From the NCBI RefSeq assembly GCF_033472595.1, contig NZ_CP137642.1:186001-250000 (forward strand): a stretch of 64,000 nt of DNA, given 5' to 3'. Every line of letters starts with the position of its first letter. The first letter of the stretch is position 1. This document shows, one piece after another, positions 1 through 9,738 of this stretch. The stretch comes from Methanoculleus receptaculi (lineage in GTDB: Archaea; Halobacteriota; Methanomicrobia; Methanomicrobiales; Methanoculleaceae). Below the pieces are notes generated by a model. The model was given only the letters and a program-made list of their open reading frames with translations. It did not search any database and was not told the origin of the DNA. The position numbers were made by a program, and so were the translations under genes.

Positions 1-2070
1 CTCTGCAGGCAGGCTGTGGAACCATCCGGCGTAGATCTCTGCAGGGAGCAAAACAACGTCTCCGTCCTTTACCATACGGTCGAGCTCCCCGGGGGCCCAG
101 GTGCCGACGTTTCTTCCCTGGAGGAGCATCAGGTCGAGGAGGACGTCTTCGTCCGGGACCTCGCCGGCTACCGAGTAGCCCTCCGCCTTCATGGCGTTGA
201 GGAGGCTCGTGAGGCTCGGCACGATATCAAGGTAACTTGCGCCGAGGTTGTTCTTCCCTCCCCCGTGGTTGTAGTAGATGACGGCGATGCGCTTGTCGGG
301 GTTTGCAGTATGCCGGAGCTTCCCGAGTGCCAGAACCCTGTCGGCGAGCCAAGCAACCTGCTCGTCGACGGGTGTGATCGGGCGAAACCCGATCGCTTCT
401 GTCTCGGGGTCGATTCCCCTCCCGGCGGTCCAGATGAACTCTGTCTGGCCGTCAAGTTCGGGCATCGCGATCGAGTAACCGATCTTTGAAGCGGTGATGC
501 CGTCGGTGCCTTCCGCCCACTCTTCAGGGGTCTTTGAGTAATCAACAAGTGCGTTGATGATCGGGATGTTGTAGGCTGCCAGTTCCGCAATTCCCCGTTC
601 GGCGTTCTCACCGGACCCGTAAAACCTGAAGCACCTGATATTGACGATGGCGTCGATGACCGGCGTCCCGTTCCTGACGAAGAACCGGTCGATCACGTGA
701 GGGTTTTTATGATCGAGGAAGACCGGGAGGATGTTCGCTCCCCTGGCTTCAAATGCTCTCATGATAGCGTCATCACCGCGAAGATCGCCGGAACGGTAGT
801 GACTGTCATAGAAGATGATGCCGATGGTCGGTTTTGCCGGATCATACATGGAGTACCACGCCAGATAGTCATCCAGGTTCTCAAACGGTTCCCCGCTGTC
901 GGGATGGTAGATGCATTCCTGGGGGATGGTGATCGGATCCTTCACCGGGACGTCGGCCCCGCATAACCTGGCACTAATGTAGTCGATCAGCCTGAGCGCA
1001 TTCTCGGGACAGTTGTTGTCCCAGTAGGTCTCCACTGCCGGGTGGGCGGTCATATCGACGGTTCCGAGGGATTCATGCGTCCCTCCATGAAGGACCATTA
1101 TCGGAATCCCGAGGGCAGTGGCGTCCTTTACCGCCGGTTCGATGATATCTATTCCGGCCCCGAACATCTCAAGAAAGATGAGGTCATAGCCGGTGAGGTT
1201 GAGATCGGCAGGCAGGTTCTTTGAGGGATAGACCGTGACGTTTGCAGTGCTCTTCGCAGCTGCATCGATGTACATCGGGACATAACTCTCTCCACCGATG
1301 ATCATGACGATCCTGATCGCCTCTTGTGGTGATTGTGGAGGATCCACGGGTGTTGAGTTCCCGAAGCAGGTGTTGTCGATATACAGGAGCATGTTCAGGA
1401 TATTACCGTCACCCCCGTACTGCCAGTATCGGCTGATGTTCTGGTCCGCGGGCATACCGAATATAGTATCCGGGGAAAGGCCATAGAGGATGATCGTTGC
1501 GTTCTCACCGGCTGTGCCGTTGATACGCGCAGCGGTCTCATTGCCGATGGACGCGGCAAAGATAAGCGGTTCCCCGGCGAAATCGTGCAGCAGTGCCTCT
1601 TCTTCGGAGAAGAGGGAGACGTTCAACGGGACGCTCCCGGTCACATTGGTGATCGCTGCCCTCCTCTGGCTGTCGCCCGTGACGATCGCGATCCTGTTCT
1701 CCACAGCGGCCTCCCGCACTGTTTCGATCGTGTTCCCTTCACCAGCAGGAGTTCCAGAGTCCCCCAACGGGAGCGGGCCGCCGGCGGTTGCAGTCGGGAT
1801 CGGGGTCCCCGTTGCGTTCCCGGATTCGTCAGGGAGTGGCGTCTCCTCCACCTCTTCAGGGGCTGCAGGCTCCTCTGTTCCGGCCGCTTCCGGCATCGAA
1901 GGACTTTCAACCGGGTTCCGGGTATCCAGCCCGTTCGTTCCATTCTCCGAAACTTCTTCGCTCCCGGCTGGGTCCGCGGCGCCTTCACCTGCCGCAGGCG
2001 CGACCAGGAGCAGCGTGATCATAATCAGCGCACATAACCAGTACAGGTTGCTTTTTTTCGTAACTCTCAT
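1..2070 (-). CDS. Exported CobN-like cobaltochelatase-family protein (partial)
   Basis: Open reading frame of 690 codons with no stop; the C-terminal part lies outside the window. The ATG at 2070 follows a purine-rich Shine-Dalgarno (GGGAGGAAAAGAGG). Residues 1-28 form a signal peptide (positively charged start, then a hydrophobic core ending VAPAAG). Residues about 29-115 are a Pro/Glu/Ser/Thr-rich linker. From about 118 the protein resembles the N-terminal part of the CobN/BchH large chelatase subunit, including a stretch of the form KPTIGIIFYDSHYRSGD near 300. Classical CobN is cytoplasmic and inserts cobalt into hydrogenobyrinate with CobST partners. An exported copy therefore cannot simply be that enzyme. 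Upstream lie genes for an ExbD-shaped protein, an ExbB-like channel and a DUF2162 protein on the same strand. Corrinoid or metal handling outside the membrane is inference; the family call is firm. Confidence 0.85.
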   Translation of the reverse strand, partial: MRVTKKSNLYWLCALIMITLLLVAPAAGEGAADPAGSEEVSENGTNGLDTRNPVESPSMPEAAGTEEPAAPEEVEETPLPDESGNATGTPIPTATAGGPLPLGDSGTPAGEGNTIETVREAAVENRIAIVTGDSQRRAAITNVTGSVPLNVSLFSEEEALLHDFAGEPLIFAASIGNETAARINGTAGENATIILYGLSPDTIFGMPADQNISRYWQYGGDGNILNMLLYIDNTCFGNSTPVDPPQSPQEAIRIVMIIGGESYVPMYIDAAAKSTANVTVYPSKNLPADLNLTGYDLIFLEMFGAGIDIIEPAVKDATALGIPIMVLHGGTHESLGTVDMTAHPAVETYWDNNCPENALRLIDYISARLCGADVPVKDPITIPQECIYHPDSGEPFENLDDYLAWYSMYDPAKPTIGIIFYDSHYRSGDLRGDDAIMRAFEARGANILPVFLDHKNPHVIDRFFVRNGTPVIDAIVNIRCFRFYGSGENAERGIAELAAYNIPIINALVDYSKTPEEWAEGTDGITASKIGYSIAMPELDGQTEFIWTAGRGIDPETEAIGFRPITPVDEQVAWLADRVLALGKLRHTANPDKRIAVIYYNHGGGKNNLGASYLDIVPSLTSLLNAMKAEGYSVAGEVPDEDVLLDLMLLQGRNVGTWAPGELDRMVKDGDVVLLPAEIYAGWFHSLPAE

Positions 2071-2124
2071 ACGTTAGCCTCTTTTCCTCCCGGAGCCGAC
2101 TGCTGCGGCCGGGTGTTTACCAAA

Positions 2125-2165
2125 CTTATTTTTAGGTAGATCAAGTACGATTGATTATTAATATA
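2125..2165 (-). promoter_or_regulatory. Putative promoter and 5-bp inverted repeat upstream of the cobN-like gene
   Basis: The 142-nt gap between the DUF2149 gene and the cobN-like gene is AT-rich. On the minus strand it contains TATA-like stretches (ACGTATATTAATAATC near 2151-2166 and CCTAAAAATAAG near 2125-2136). Between them lies a perfect inverted repeat, ATCAA at 2140-2144 and TTGAT at 2151-2155. This suggests that the cobN-like gene has its own regulated promoter in addition to read-through from the upstream operon. No regulator can be named from the sequence. Confidence 0.4.
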
Positions 2166-2212
2166 CGTTACGCATCGATGCGGTGGTAGAGCCCGGTTTC
2201 TGGACAAAAGAG

Positions 2213-2554
2213 TTAGTTATCCTCGTCCCCATCGTCGGGAACGTAGATGATCTCGCCGTTCTCCAGGCGGTATGCCGTACCCATGCGGCTGCCCTGGCCG
2301 CCGGCAAGTTCTTCGGTCATATTCAGCACCTTGAGGGTCTTGCCTTCCTTGATAATGATCTGCATGTTCGGCTGTCCCGGGTTTTTCACCACCGTGAGGT
2401 CCGCTTCATCGTCGAGGAGTTCGGGAACGTTGTAGGCGACGACGAGCGCGACCAGGAGGGCGACGGCGAAGACCATAGCGACGTCAAAGAGGTTGGCAAC
2501 GCCGGAGAGAGGGTCTTCGTCCTCGTCGTCGAGAATGATGCGTCTTCTCCTCAT
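2213..2554 (-). CDS. DUF2149 protein with ExbD/TolR-like architecture
   Basis: 113 residues. The start is ATG at 2554, overlapping the stop of the upstream MotA/ExbB-like gene as ATGA; a longer frame upstream of this Met is a shadow of that gene. The protein has a very basic start (MRRRR), an acidic stretch (DDEDEDPL) and one transmembrane helix at about residues 22-41. A soluble C-terminal part of about 70 residues follows. The helix begins LFDVAMVFAVALL, with an Asp at its cytoplasmic end exactly where ExbD and TolR carry their essential channel Asp. DUF2149 is, to my knowledge, found mainly in methanogens and uncharacterised. Translational coupling to an ExbB-like gene supports a stator-partner role, which is inference. 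Confidence 0.8.
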   Translation of the reverse strand: MRRRRIILDDEDEDPLSGVANLFDVAMVFAVALLVALVVAYNVPELLDDEADLTVVKNPGQPNMQIIIKEGKTLKVLNMTEELAGGQGSRMGTAYRLENGEIIYVPDDGDEDN

Positions 2555-3171
2555 GCCACCATCCTCACCACGTATTCCATGTCGCTCAAGTCCTGTAGAT
2601 ACCACCGGCGCTTCGTCAGCATGACGGCATAGGCGATGCCTCCGGCAAACAGCCCGAGTACCGTCGTGCTGAACGCGATGACCAGGTTGGATGCCAGCGC
2701 CTCGACGTTCCCTGCCGAAAGGCCCATCAGTGCGGGACCGAGGGGTATCAGCGTTCCCATGAGCCCGAGCATTGGGGCCGTCCGCGTCAGGATCTTGAGC
2801 CGCTCCAGTTCGGCTGCAATGCGTATCTCGTAGTCCTGGAGGAGCTTTTCCGACTCGATCGAAAATCGATCGTCCCCGAGAAGTTTCGCAAGGTCGCCGG
2901 TAAACGATCTGAGAAGCGGGTTTGACCCCGACGCTGCAAGCGTCTCTGCGGCTTCGCCGTACGACCGGGCCTGGACGAGCGCCCGGGTCTCCCGGCAACC
3001 GTCTCTGAGCCGTTCGAGGTTCCGGGTCCTTGCCGAGTACTCGGAGATGAACTGGCCGAGAGCCGTCAGTGTCCAGACAACGAAGGCAAGGAGCACTATG
3101 ATTGCAGGATAGAACAACGCCCCGGACAGGGTGAACATGGTCTCCATGATCAGTGTCGACAGGTCCGTCAT
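2551..3171 (-). CDS. MotA/TolQ/ExbB proton-channel family protein
   Basis: 206 residues. A first membrane segment lies at about residues 17-40, a cytoplasmic helical region of about 80 residues follows, then two C-terminal membrane segments. The family signature is at residues 130-182 (TRTAPMLGLMGTLIPLGPAL, then VIAFSTTVLGLFAGGIAYAV). The small residues and Thr that line the ion path in ExbB/TolQ are present. In bacteria this family forms the pentameric stator that couples proton or sodium flow to work through ExbD, TolR or MotB. Its start overlaps the stop of the DUF2162 gene and its stop overlaps the start of the DUF2149 gene, so the three are translationally coupled. The energised target is not obvious, because archaea of this group have no outer membrane or TonB; the downstream exported CobN-like protein is the candidate. 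Confidence 0.87.
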   Translation of the reverse strand: MTDLSTLIMETMFTLSGALFYPAIIVLLAFVVWTLTALGQFISEYSARTRNLERLRDGCRETRALVQARSYGEAAETLAASGSNPLLRSFTGDLAKLLGDDRFSIESEKLLQDYEIRIAAELERLKILTRTAPMLGLMGTLIPLGPALMGLSAGNVEALASNLVIAFSTTVLGLFAGGIAYAVMLTKRRWYLQDLSDMEYVVRMVA

Positions 3172-3884
3172 CTGCCACCACGCTCCGCGGTGTGCCGGAT
3201 TCTGTCGGTGAACACCCCGAACGCGATCAGGGCTGTCATCAGGACGAGCGCACGGAGCATGCCGACCGGATCCGTTGCGATGCCGAATGCCGGTGCGTCC
3301 TGCGCCTGCAGGTAGGCCGGGATGAGGAGGAGGCAGAGCAGGTAGAAGAGGCCGAGGAACAGCATGACGTTACCCAGGGTGGAGGGATTGTCCATACCGG
3401 CCTTTTTCGTTATCCAGCTCGTGACAATTCCCCCTCCCGTAATCCCTGCAAAGAATAAGCCCCCGATGACGGCGCCCGCCGCAACGCCGCTCATTCCGGT
3501 GGTGCTGGTGAAGACGAGGCACGAAAGGAATGTTGCTGCAAGGCATGCCGGGCAGGGAAGCGACACCAGGAGGAATGTTCGGCGCGATAGATCTCTGCGA
3601 TCCGCCAGCCAGGCTTTTTTCGTTCTGATGCCGAAATAGACGAGCGCGAGCCCGATGATGAGATGCATGACAACGCCGAGCCCGATGACCTGCTCTGTTG
3701 CGCTCACCGGGATGCTGCCAGCGATTGCTCCTATAATGAGCGCGGTGAGCGCATACATGGATGCAAGACAGAGCGTCTCGCATCTTCGCAGTCCCGAAAG
3801 CCCGCACCCGACCCCGCTCTTCAACGCCAGAAGGGTGGTGCCGCCGAAGACGCCGGCGGTGAGGAAGTTGACAACGTCACTCAT
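3168..3884 (-). CDS. DUF2162 predicted transporter
   Basis: 238 residues and strongly hydrophobic, with about six to seven membrane segments. Two halves are visible: residues about 5-85, and about 105-235 after a basic cytoplasmic loop containing KKAWLADRRDLSRR. A Cys pair motif CPACLA sits at the start of the second half (about residue 110). Several Gly/Ala-rich helices resemble the CcdA/LysE-type export superfamily. I recognise it as DUF2162, a family of predicted methanogen transporters without a known substrate. It is the first gene of a tightly overlapping set of three (ATGA overlap with the ExbB-like gene) followed by the cobN-like gene, which suggests a metal or metallocofactor substrate (inference). 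A TATA-like box precedes it. Confidence 0.75.
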   Translation of the reverse strand: MSDVVNFLTAGVFGGTTLLALKSGVGCGLSGLRRCETLCLASMYALTALIIGAIAGSIPVSATEQVIGLGVVMHLIIGLALVYFGIRTKKAWLADRRDLSRRTFLLVSLPCPACLAATFLSCLVFTSTTGMSGVAAGAVIGGLFFAGITGGGIVTSWITKKAGMDNPSTLGNVMLFLGLFYLLCLLLIPAYLQAQDAPAFGIATDPVGMLRALVLMTALIAFGVFTDRIRHTAERGGR

Positions 3885-3910
3885 AATAATTTAAGTTTAA
3901 ACAAGTGTAC

Positions 3911-3920
3911 CTTATAAAAT
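3911..3920 (-). promoter_or_regulatory. TATA-like box for the DUF2162-ExbB-DUF2149 operon
   Basis: On the minus strand the sequence ATTTTATAAG lies about 30 nt upstream of the DUF2162 start codon, in an AT-rich stretch. An archaeal TATA box about 25 nt upstream of transcription would put the first base a few nucleotides before the ATG, giving a near-leaderless message. Read by eye only. Confidence 0.4.
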
Positions 3921-4054
3921 GGCCTGTTCTGGATCCGGAACTGGGGTGTTTTGTCGTCCTGATTCGGCATACAGCTTCGCAGATGCCTGTGCCGGAGCAG
4001 TACACTAGTATAATCGCGCCCGAGCGGGTGGATCTGCCGAAAAAGTGAATGGGA

Positions 4055-6079
<2,025 letters not shown>

Positions 6080-6170
6080 CTCTCAGCATTCCTCCGATTG
6101 AGTACCATATAGAGAGGAATTCAACGTTTTTAAATATGTGGAAAAACTCCCGGAAGATCGGATGAAACGT

Positions 6171-7580
6171 TTAACTAAAATCGATCACCCCTGGCTGGAG
6201 CGTCTGGAGGTCGACGACAACAGCCCGCCCCGGTGTGGGGTGGACGTTCATCTGTTTCTGAAACGACGTCTGCGACTGCCAGGTACCGGCGTTAACCCCG
6301 AGAACGCCCCGGTAACGTGTGAGACCGCAGATATGGATGTGCCCTGTGAGGAGGATCTCCGGGAGCGGATCGATGACAAGCCGATCGGTCTTCATCGCTG
6401 CGATCGGTGTCCGCATCCCGTAAGGGGCGGCGAGAAGCCTGCGTTTGAGCATCTCAACCATGATCTCGCCGGGACGCTCGTAACTCGCGCCGGGGATGAG
6501 CCCGATCATGTCGTCTATCGACCGGCCGTGATACATCAGGACGCGGACGCCCTGGAGGTTCAGCAGACAGGGATTCTCGACGAGGGTGCAGTTTGACGGA
6601 AAATTCGCGGCAAACTCCTGCGGGATCGCAGGCTGAGGTTCGGCCATCCTCACAACATCGTGATTCCCGGGGGCGGCAACGATCCGGATCCGGGATGGGA
6701 GGTCGCAGAGCATCTCCGCAAAGACGTCGTACTGCTCGTAGATGTTCTTTATCGTCAGTTCGTTCTCCTGTCCGGGGTAGATGCCGATGCCGTCGACGAG
6801 GTCGCCGGCGATCAGGAGGTAGGAGGCATCTGAGTCCTGGAGCCAGTCGGCGAACCGGTTCCAGGCATCCTGGAGGAAGGTGTCGCTCCCAACGTGGACG
6901 TCGGAGATCAGGACAGCCTTTCCGGGTCGATCGCTCTTGAAAGGGGCGTTGTTGATGGGGACGTCCGGACGGACGAGTTGCTCGGCAAAGAGGAGCCCCC
7001 CATCACCGGAGAGTTTTCCCTTGACCCCGATCACATCGTCAGGGAGTATACGTTCGGCCTCCTCGAAAGCCTCGTCGTGCCCCTTGTTGAAAAGCACCCG
7101 GATCACCCCGGTTGGGTCCTCCACCTCGATCATCCTGTGGCCTTTCGGGGTCGTCCGCACCTCTACAACCATCCCGATGATGCTGCACTCCTCGTCACGG
7201 TAACGGCCGGGAGACTTCAGCAGCGCCTCGACCGGCATAGCGGTCATCCGCGTCCGGATCATGGAGGATAGGGTGTTGTAGCGGTTCCGGAAGTAGTGAA
7301 CGGCGTCCTCGTGACCGCTGACGCTCCCGCTGCTTCCGGCGCTCCCCACGATCACCTCAAGCTCAGGGTCGACCAGGAACCTCGTCCCATCCCTGACCTT
7401 CTTGAGACCCGGTACGTGCTCGGTGGAGACCACCAGGGCGTCACCGGCTGCCGCCGCAATCCGGTCGATGAGCGAAGGATCGTTCTGCTCCCGGATGTAG
7501 TTCACCACGTCGGGGTGGACCTGATGCTTCGTCTCAAGGAACCGGCGTACGATCTCGGCGTTGGCAAGCATGGACTTCAT
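6171..7580 (-). CDS. polB: DNA polymerase D (PolII) small subunit DP1, 3'-5' exonuclease
   Basis: 469 residues from the ATG at 7580, which has a Shine-Dalgarno (GGGGAGA); the frame stays open further upstream, but those codons do not look like the family. The N-terminal 130 residues are a helical region with linker. An OB-fold follows (about 150-215, with GMVVEVRTTPKGHRMIEVED) and then a calcineurin-like phosphoesterase domain. Metal ligands are visible in ISDVHVGSD, AGDLVDG, APGNHD and TGHIHICG. DP1 is the proofreading subunit of the euryarchaeal replicative polymerase and pairs with the large DP2 subunit encoded elsewhere. It is convergent with nothing and stands alone between hppA and the signal peptidase gene. 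Confidence 0.95.
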   Translation of the reverse strand: MKSMLANAEIVRRFLETKHQVHPDVVNYIREQNDPSLIDRIAAAAGDALVVSTEHVPGLKKVRDGTRFLVDPELEVIVGSAGSSGSVSGHEDAVHYFRNRYNTLSSMIRTRMTAMPVEALLKSPGRYRDEECSIIGMVVEVRTTPKGHRMIEVEDPTGVIRVLFNKGHDEAFEEAERILPDDVIGVKGKLSGDGGLLFAEQLVRPDVPINNAPFKSDRPGKAVLISDVHVGSDTFLQDAWNRFADWLQDSDASYLLIAGDLVDGIGIYPGQENELTIKNIYEQYDVFAEMLCDLPSRIRIVAAPGNHDVVRMAEPQPAIPQEFAANFPSNCTLVENPCLLNLQGVRVLMYHGRSIDDMIGLIPGASYERPGEIMVEMLKRRLLAAPYGMRTPIAAMKTDRLVIDPLPEILLTGHIHICGLTRYRGVLGVNAGTWQSQTSFQKQMNVHPTPGRAVVVDLQTLQPGVIDFS

Positions 7581-7790
7581 GTTATTCTCCCCTGAGAATA
7601 TTGGCTTTACCCTTCCGCACACCCCCGTGTGATGAAGACAGGGACAGGGATTTGACATCAGATCCACAAAATTCCGGCGATCTGCGGGCAGAACCCGTCA
7701 CACCCTCTTTACATTTCACCCTGCAGAACCGATGAGAAGACCAGCCTGGGAATCTATGTATATGATGGATGGGTAACATCTTTAGAGCAG

Positions 7791-8459
7791 ATGGCGGCTA
7801 CAAACTGGCTGCAGCGTGCAGCAAATGCCGTGAGGGCGTTCCGCGATAGCGATCACCCCGGTATCTCGCTTGCCCGGGACATCCTCTGGGTCGTCGCGGT
7901 CGTTGGGGGTATCGCCCTTATCCTCTATCTCTTTGCCGGAACCTGGCCGGCGGTGGTCACGATAGAGTCGGAGAGCATGGTTCCGCACATGAACGTGGGT
8001 GACCTGGTGTTTGTCGTCGACGAGAACCGGTTCGGGGGTCTCGTCACCTGGGCCGAAGGTCAGATGATTGGCTACTCGTCTTTCGGGGACTACGGCGACG
8101 TGATCGTCTACCGGCCAAACGGCGCCGACTCCGTCCACCCGATCATCCATCGGGCGATGATCTACCTCGACACAGAGGGGGTGATAGAGTCGGGACTCGG
8201 GGCCTACTACGATGAACCGCATGGTGGCTACATCACCAAAGGTGATAACAACCCCTACACCGACCAGCCAAACCTCATGATCTCCGGCATCGGTGTGATC
8301 GAACCGGTGAAGGAGGAATGGGTCGTTGGAAAAGCCCTGGCAGCGGTGCCGCTCATAGGTTACCTCCCGCTCCACCTGCCAGAGTTTGCCGCTGTCGTCA
8401 TCCTGATCATAATTATCCACGATCTCATCCTCGCGCGCCGAGAAGAGAAAGAGGTATAA
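7791..8459 (+). CDS. Signal peptidase I (archaeal/ER type)
   Basis: 222 residues. A membrane segment lies at about residues 37-54, followed directly by the catalytic Ser motif ESESMVPHMNVGDLV. Later comes the box with TKGDNNPYTDQ that carries the conserved Asp of family S26B. A second hydrophobic helix near residues 196-216 anchors the C-terminus, and the protein ends in a basic tail. It cleaves signal peptides of secreted proteins on the outer face of the membrane, for instance the exported proteins encoded elsewhere in this window. The ATG at 7791 follows GAGCAG; a TATA-like CTATGTATATG lies about 35 nt upstream. The gene stands alone ahead of the cofH pair. Confidence 0.93.
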   Translation: MAATNWLQRAANAVRAFRDSDHPGISLARDILWVVAVVGGIALILYLFAGTWPAVVTIESESMVPHMNVGDLVFVVDENRFGGLVTWAEGQMIGYSSFGDYGDVIVYRPNGADSVHPIIHRAMIYLDTEGVIESGLGAYYDEPHGGYITKGDNNPYTDQPNLMISGIGVIEPVKEEWVVGKALAAVPLIGYLPLHLPEFAAVVILIIIIHDLILARREEKEV

Positions 8460-8487
8460 AACCTGAACCACAAAAGAAGTGCTTAAG

Positions 8488-9594
8488 ATGGCATATTCGC
8501 TGAATGACCTGCTCGACGACGTTCTTGCCGGCTACAGACTCACCGAGGAGGAGGCTGTAAGCCTGCTATCGGCGCGCGGTCGGGACGTCTGGAAGATTGC
8601 CGCCGCAGCAGACGAACTCCGGGAGCGGAAAGTCGGGGAGACTGTCACCTACGTCAGGAACCAGAACATCCACGTCACCAACATCTGCAAGAACCGTTGC
8701 GGGTTCTGTGGTTTCGGGCGGGGTGCGGATGACCCTGGCGCGTTCCGCGACGACCTGGATACGGTGCGGGAGAAGGCCAGGATCGCACGCGAGCGTAACG
8801 TCACCGAGATCTGTATCCTCTCCGGAGTCCACCCGGACTACACCCTGGACTCCTACATCGACCTAATCAGGTGCGTGCGCGAGGAGGCGCCGGGCGTGGA
8901 TATTCATACCGCAAGCCCTGACGAGATCGCCTGGGCAGCGGAACGAAGCGGAGTCTCAACCAGGGAGGCGCTCGAACAGGTGCGCGATGCGGGTCTTGGC
9001 ACGCTGCAGGGGACAGCGGCCGAGATCCTTGTCGACGACGTCCGGCGGGTGATCTGCCCGAACAAGTGCGACACCGCAACCTGGGTCCGTGTCATAAAGG
9101 AGGCGCACGGGATGGGCATCCGGTCGACAGCGACGATCATGTATGGCTCCTGCGAGAGCGAGGCCGACCGCGCAAGGCACCTCGAGATCCTCCGCGAGAT
9201 CCAGGACGAGACCGGCGGGTTCACGGAACTTGTGCCGCTCTCCTATCTCTATGAGAACACCGCGCTCTATCGGCAGGGGCTTGCGCCCGCAGGCGCCACC
9301 GGGCGCGAAGACCTGCTGCTCTTTGCGGTCGCGCGCCTCTTCCTGGACAACTTCGACCATATCCAGATCTCCTGGGGCAAGGTCGGAACGAAGATGGCAG
9401 AACTCGGGCTGCTGGCGGGCGGCGACGATCTTGGCGGGACGATGTTCTGCGACGACGTCTCGGTCGATGCCGGGGGTGAGGGTGCCGATTACCTTGACCC
9501 GGCGGAGATGCGCAGGATTGCAGAGGATCTCGGCAGGACGCTCCGGCAGCGGACGACGACATACAAGATTGTTGCGTCAACTACCCCCGACTGA
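8488..9594 (+). CDS. cofH: CofH-family radical SAM enzyme, copy 1 (divergent)
   Basis: 368 residues. I start it at ATG 8488, not at the GTG nine bases earlier, because its N-terminus then aligns residue for residue with copy 2. CofH uses radical SAM chemistry to join tyrosine-derived 4-hydroxybenzyl to 5-amino-6-ribitylaminouracil, the step before CofG in making FO, the core of coenzyme F420. The CX3CX2C cluster motif is CKNRCGFC. Conserved blocks include GTAAEILVDDVRRVICPNK and DLGGTMF. Compared with copy 2 and the usual CofH, several substrate-side blocks have drifted: HTASPDEIAWAA for the usual H-A-x-x-PMEV, LVPLSYLYENTALY for FVPLxFxHxN, and QISWGKVG for QxSWVK. It may therefore have altered substrate or role (inference). 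Family call is firm. Confidence 0.88.
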   Translation: MAYSLNDLLDDVLAGYRLTEEEAVSLLSARGRDVWKIAAAADELRERKVGETVTYVRNQNIHVTNICKNRCGFCGFGRGADDPGAFRDDLDTVREKARIARERNVTEICILSGVHPDYTLDSYIDLIRCVREEAPGVDIHTASPDEIAWAAERSGVSTREALEQVRDAGLGTLQGTAAEILVDDVRRVICPNKCDTATWVRVIKEAHGMGIRSTATIMYGSCESEADRARHLEILREIQDETGGFTELVPLSYLYENTALYRQGLAPAGATGREDLLLFAVARLFLDNFDHIQISWGKVGTKMAELGLLAGGDDLGGTMFCDDVSVDAGGEGADYLDPAEMRRIAEDLGRTLRQRTTTYKIVASTTPD

Positions 9595-9738
9595 ACTCGG
9601 GGGGGCACCACGCTCTTCACAATGCTCCTGAAACGCTCTTTAGGGTTATATCCATCGAGACCTGACCGGGAGACCCGAAGGTTCTTCTCCTGACCCCGCC
9701 AGATCAATCCATCGCACCCAGGAAGGCGAGATGAAAGT

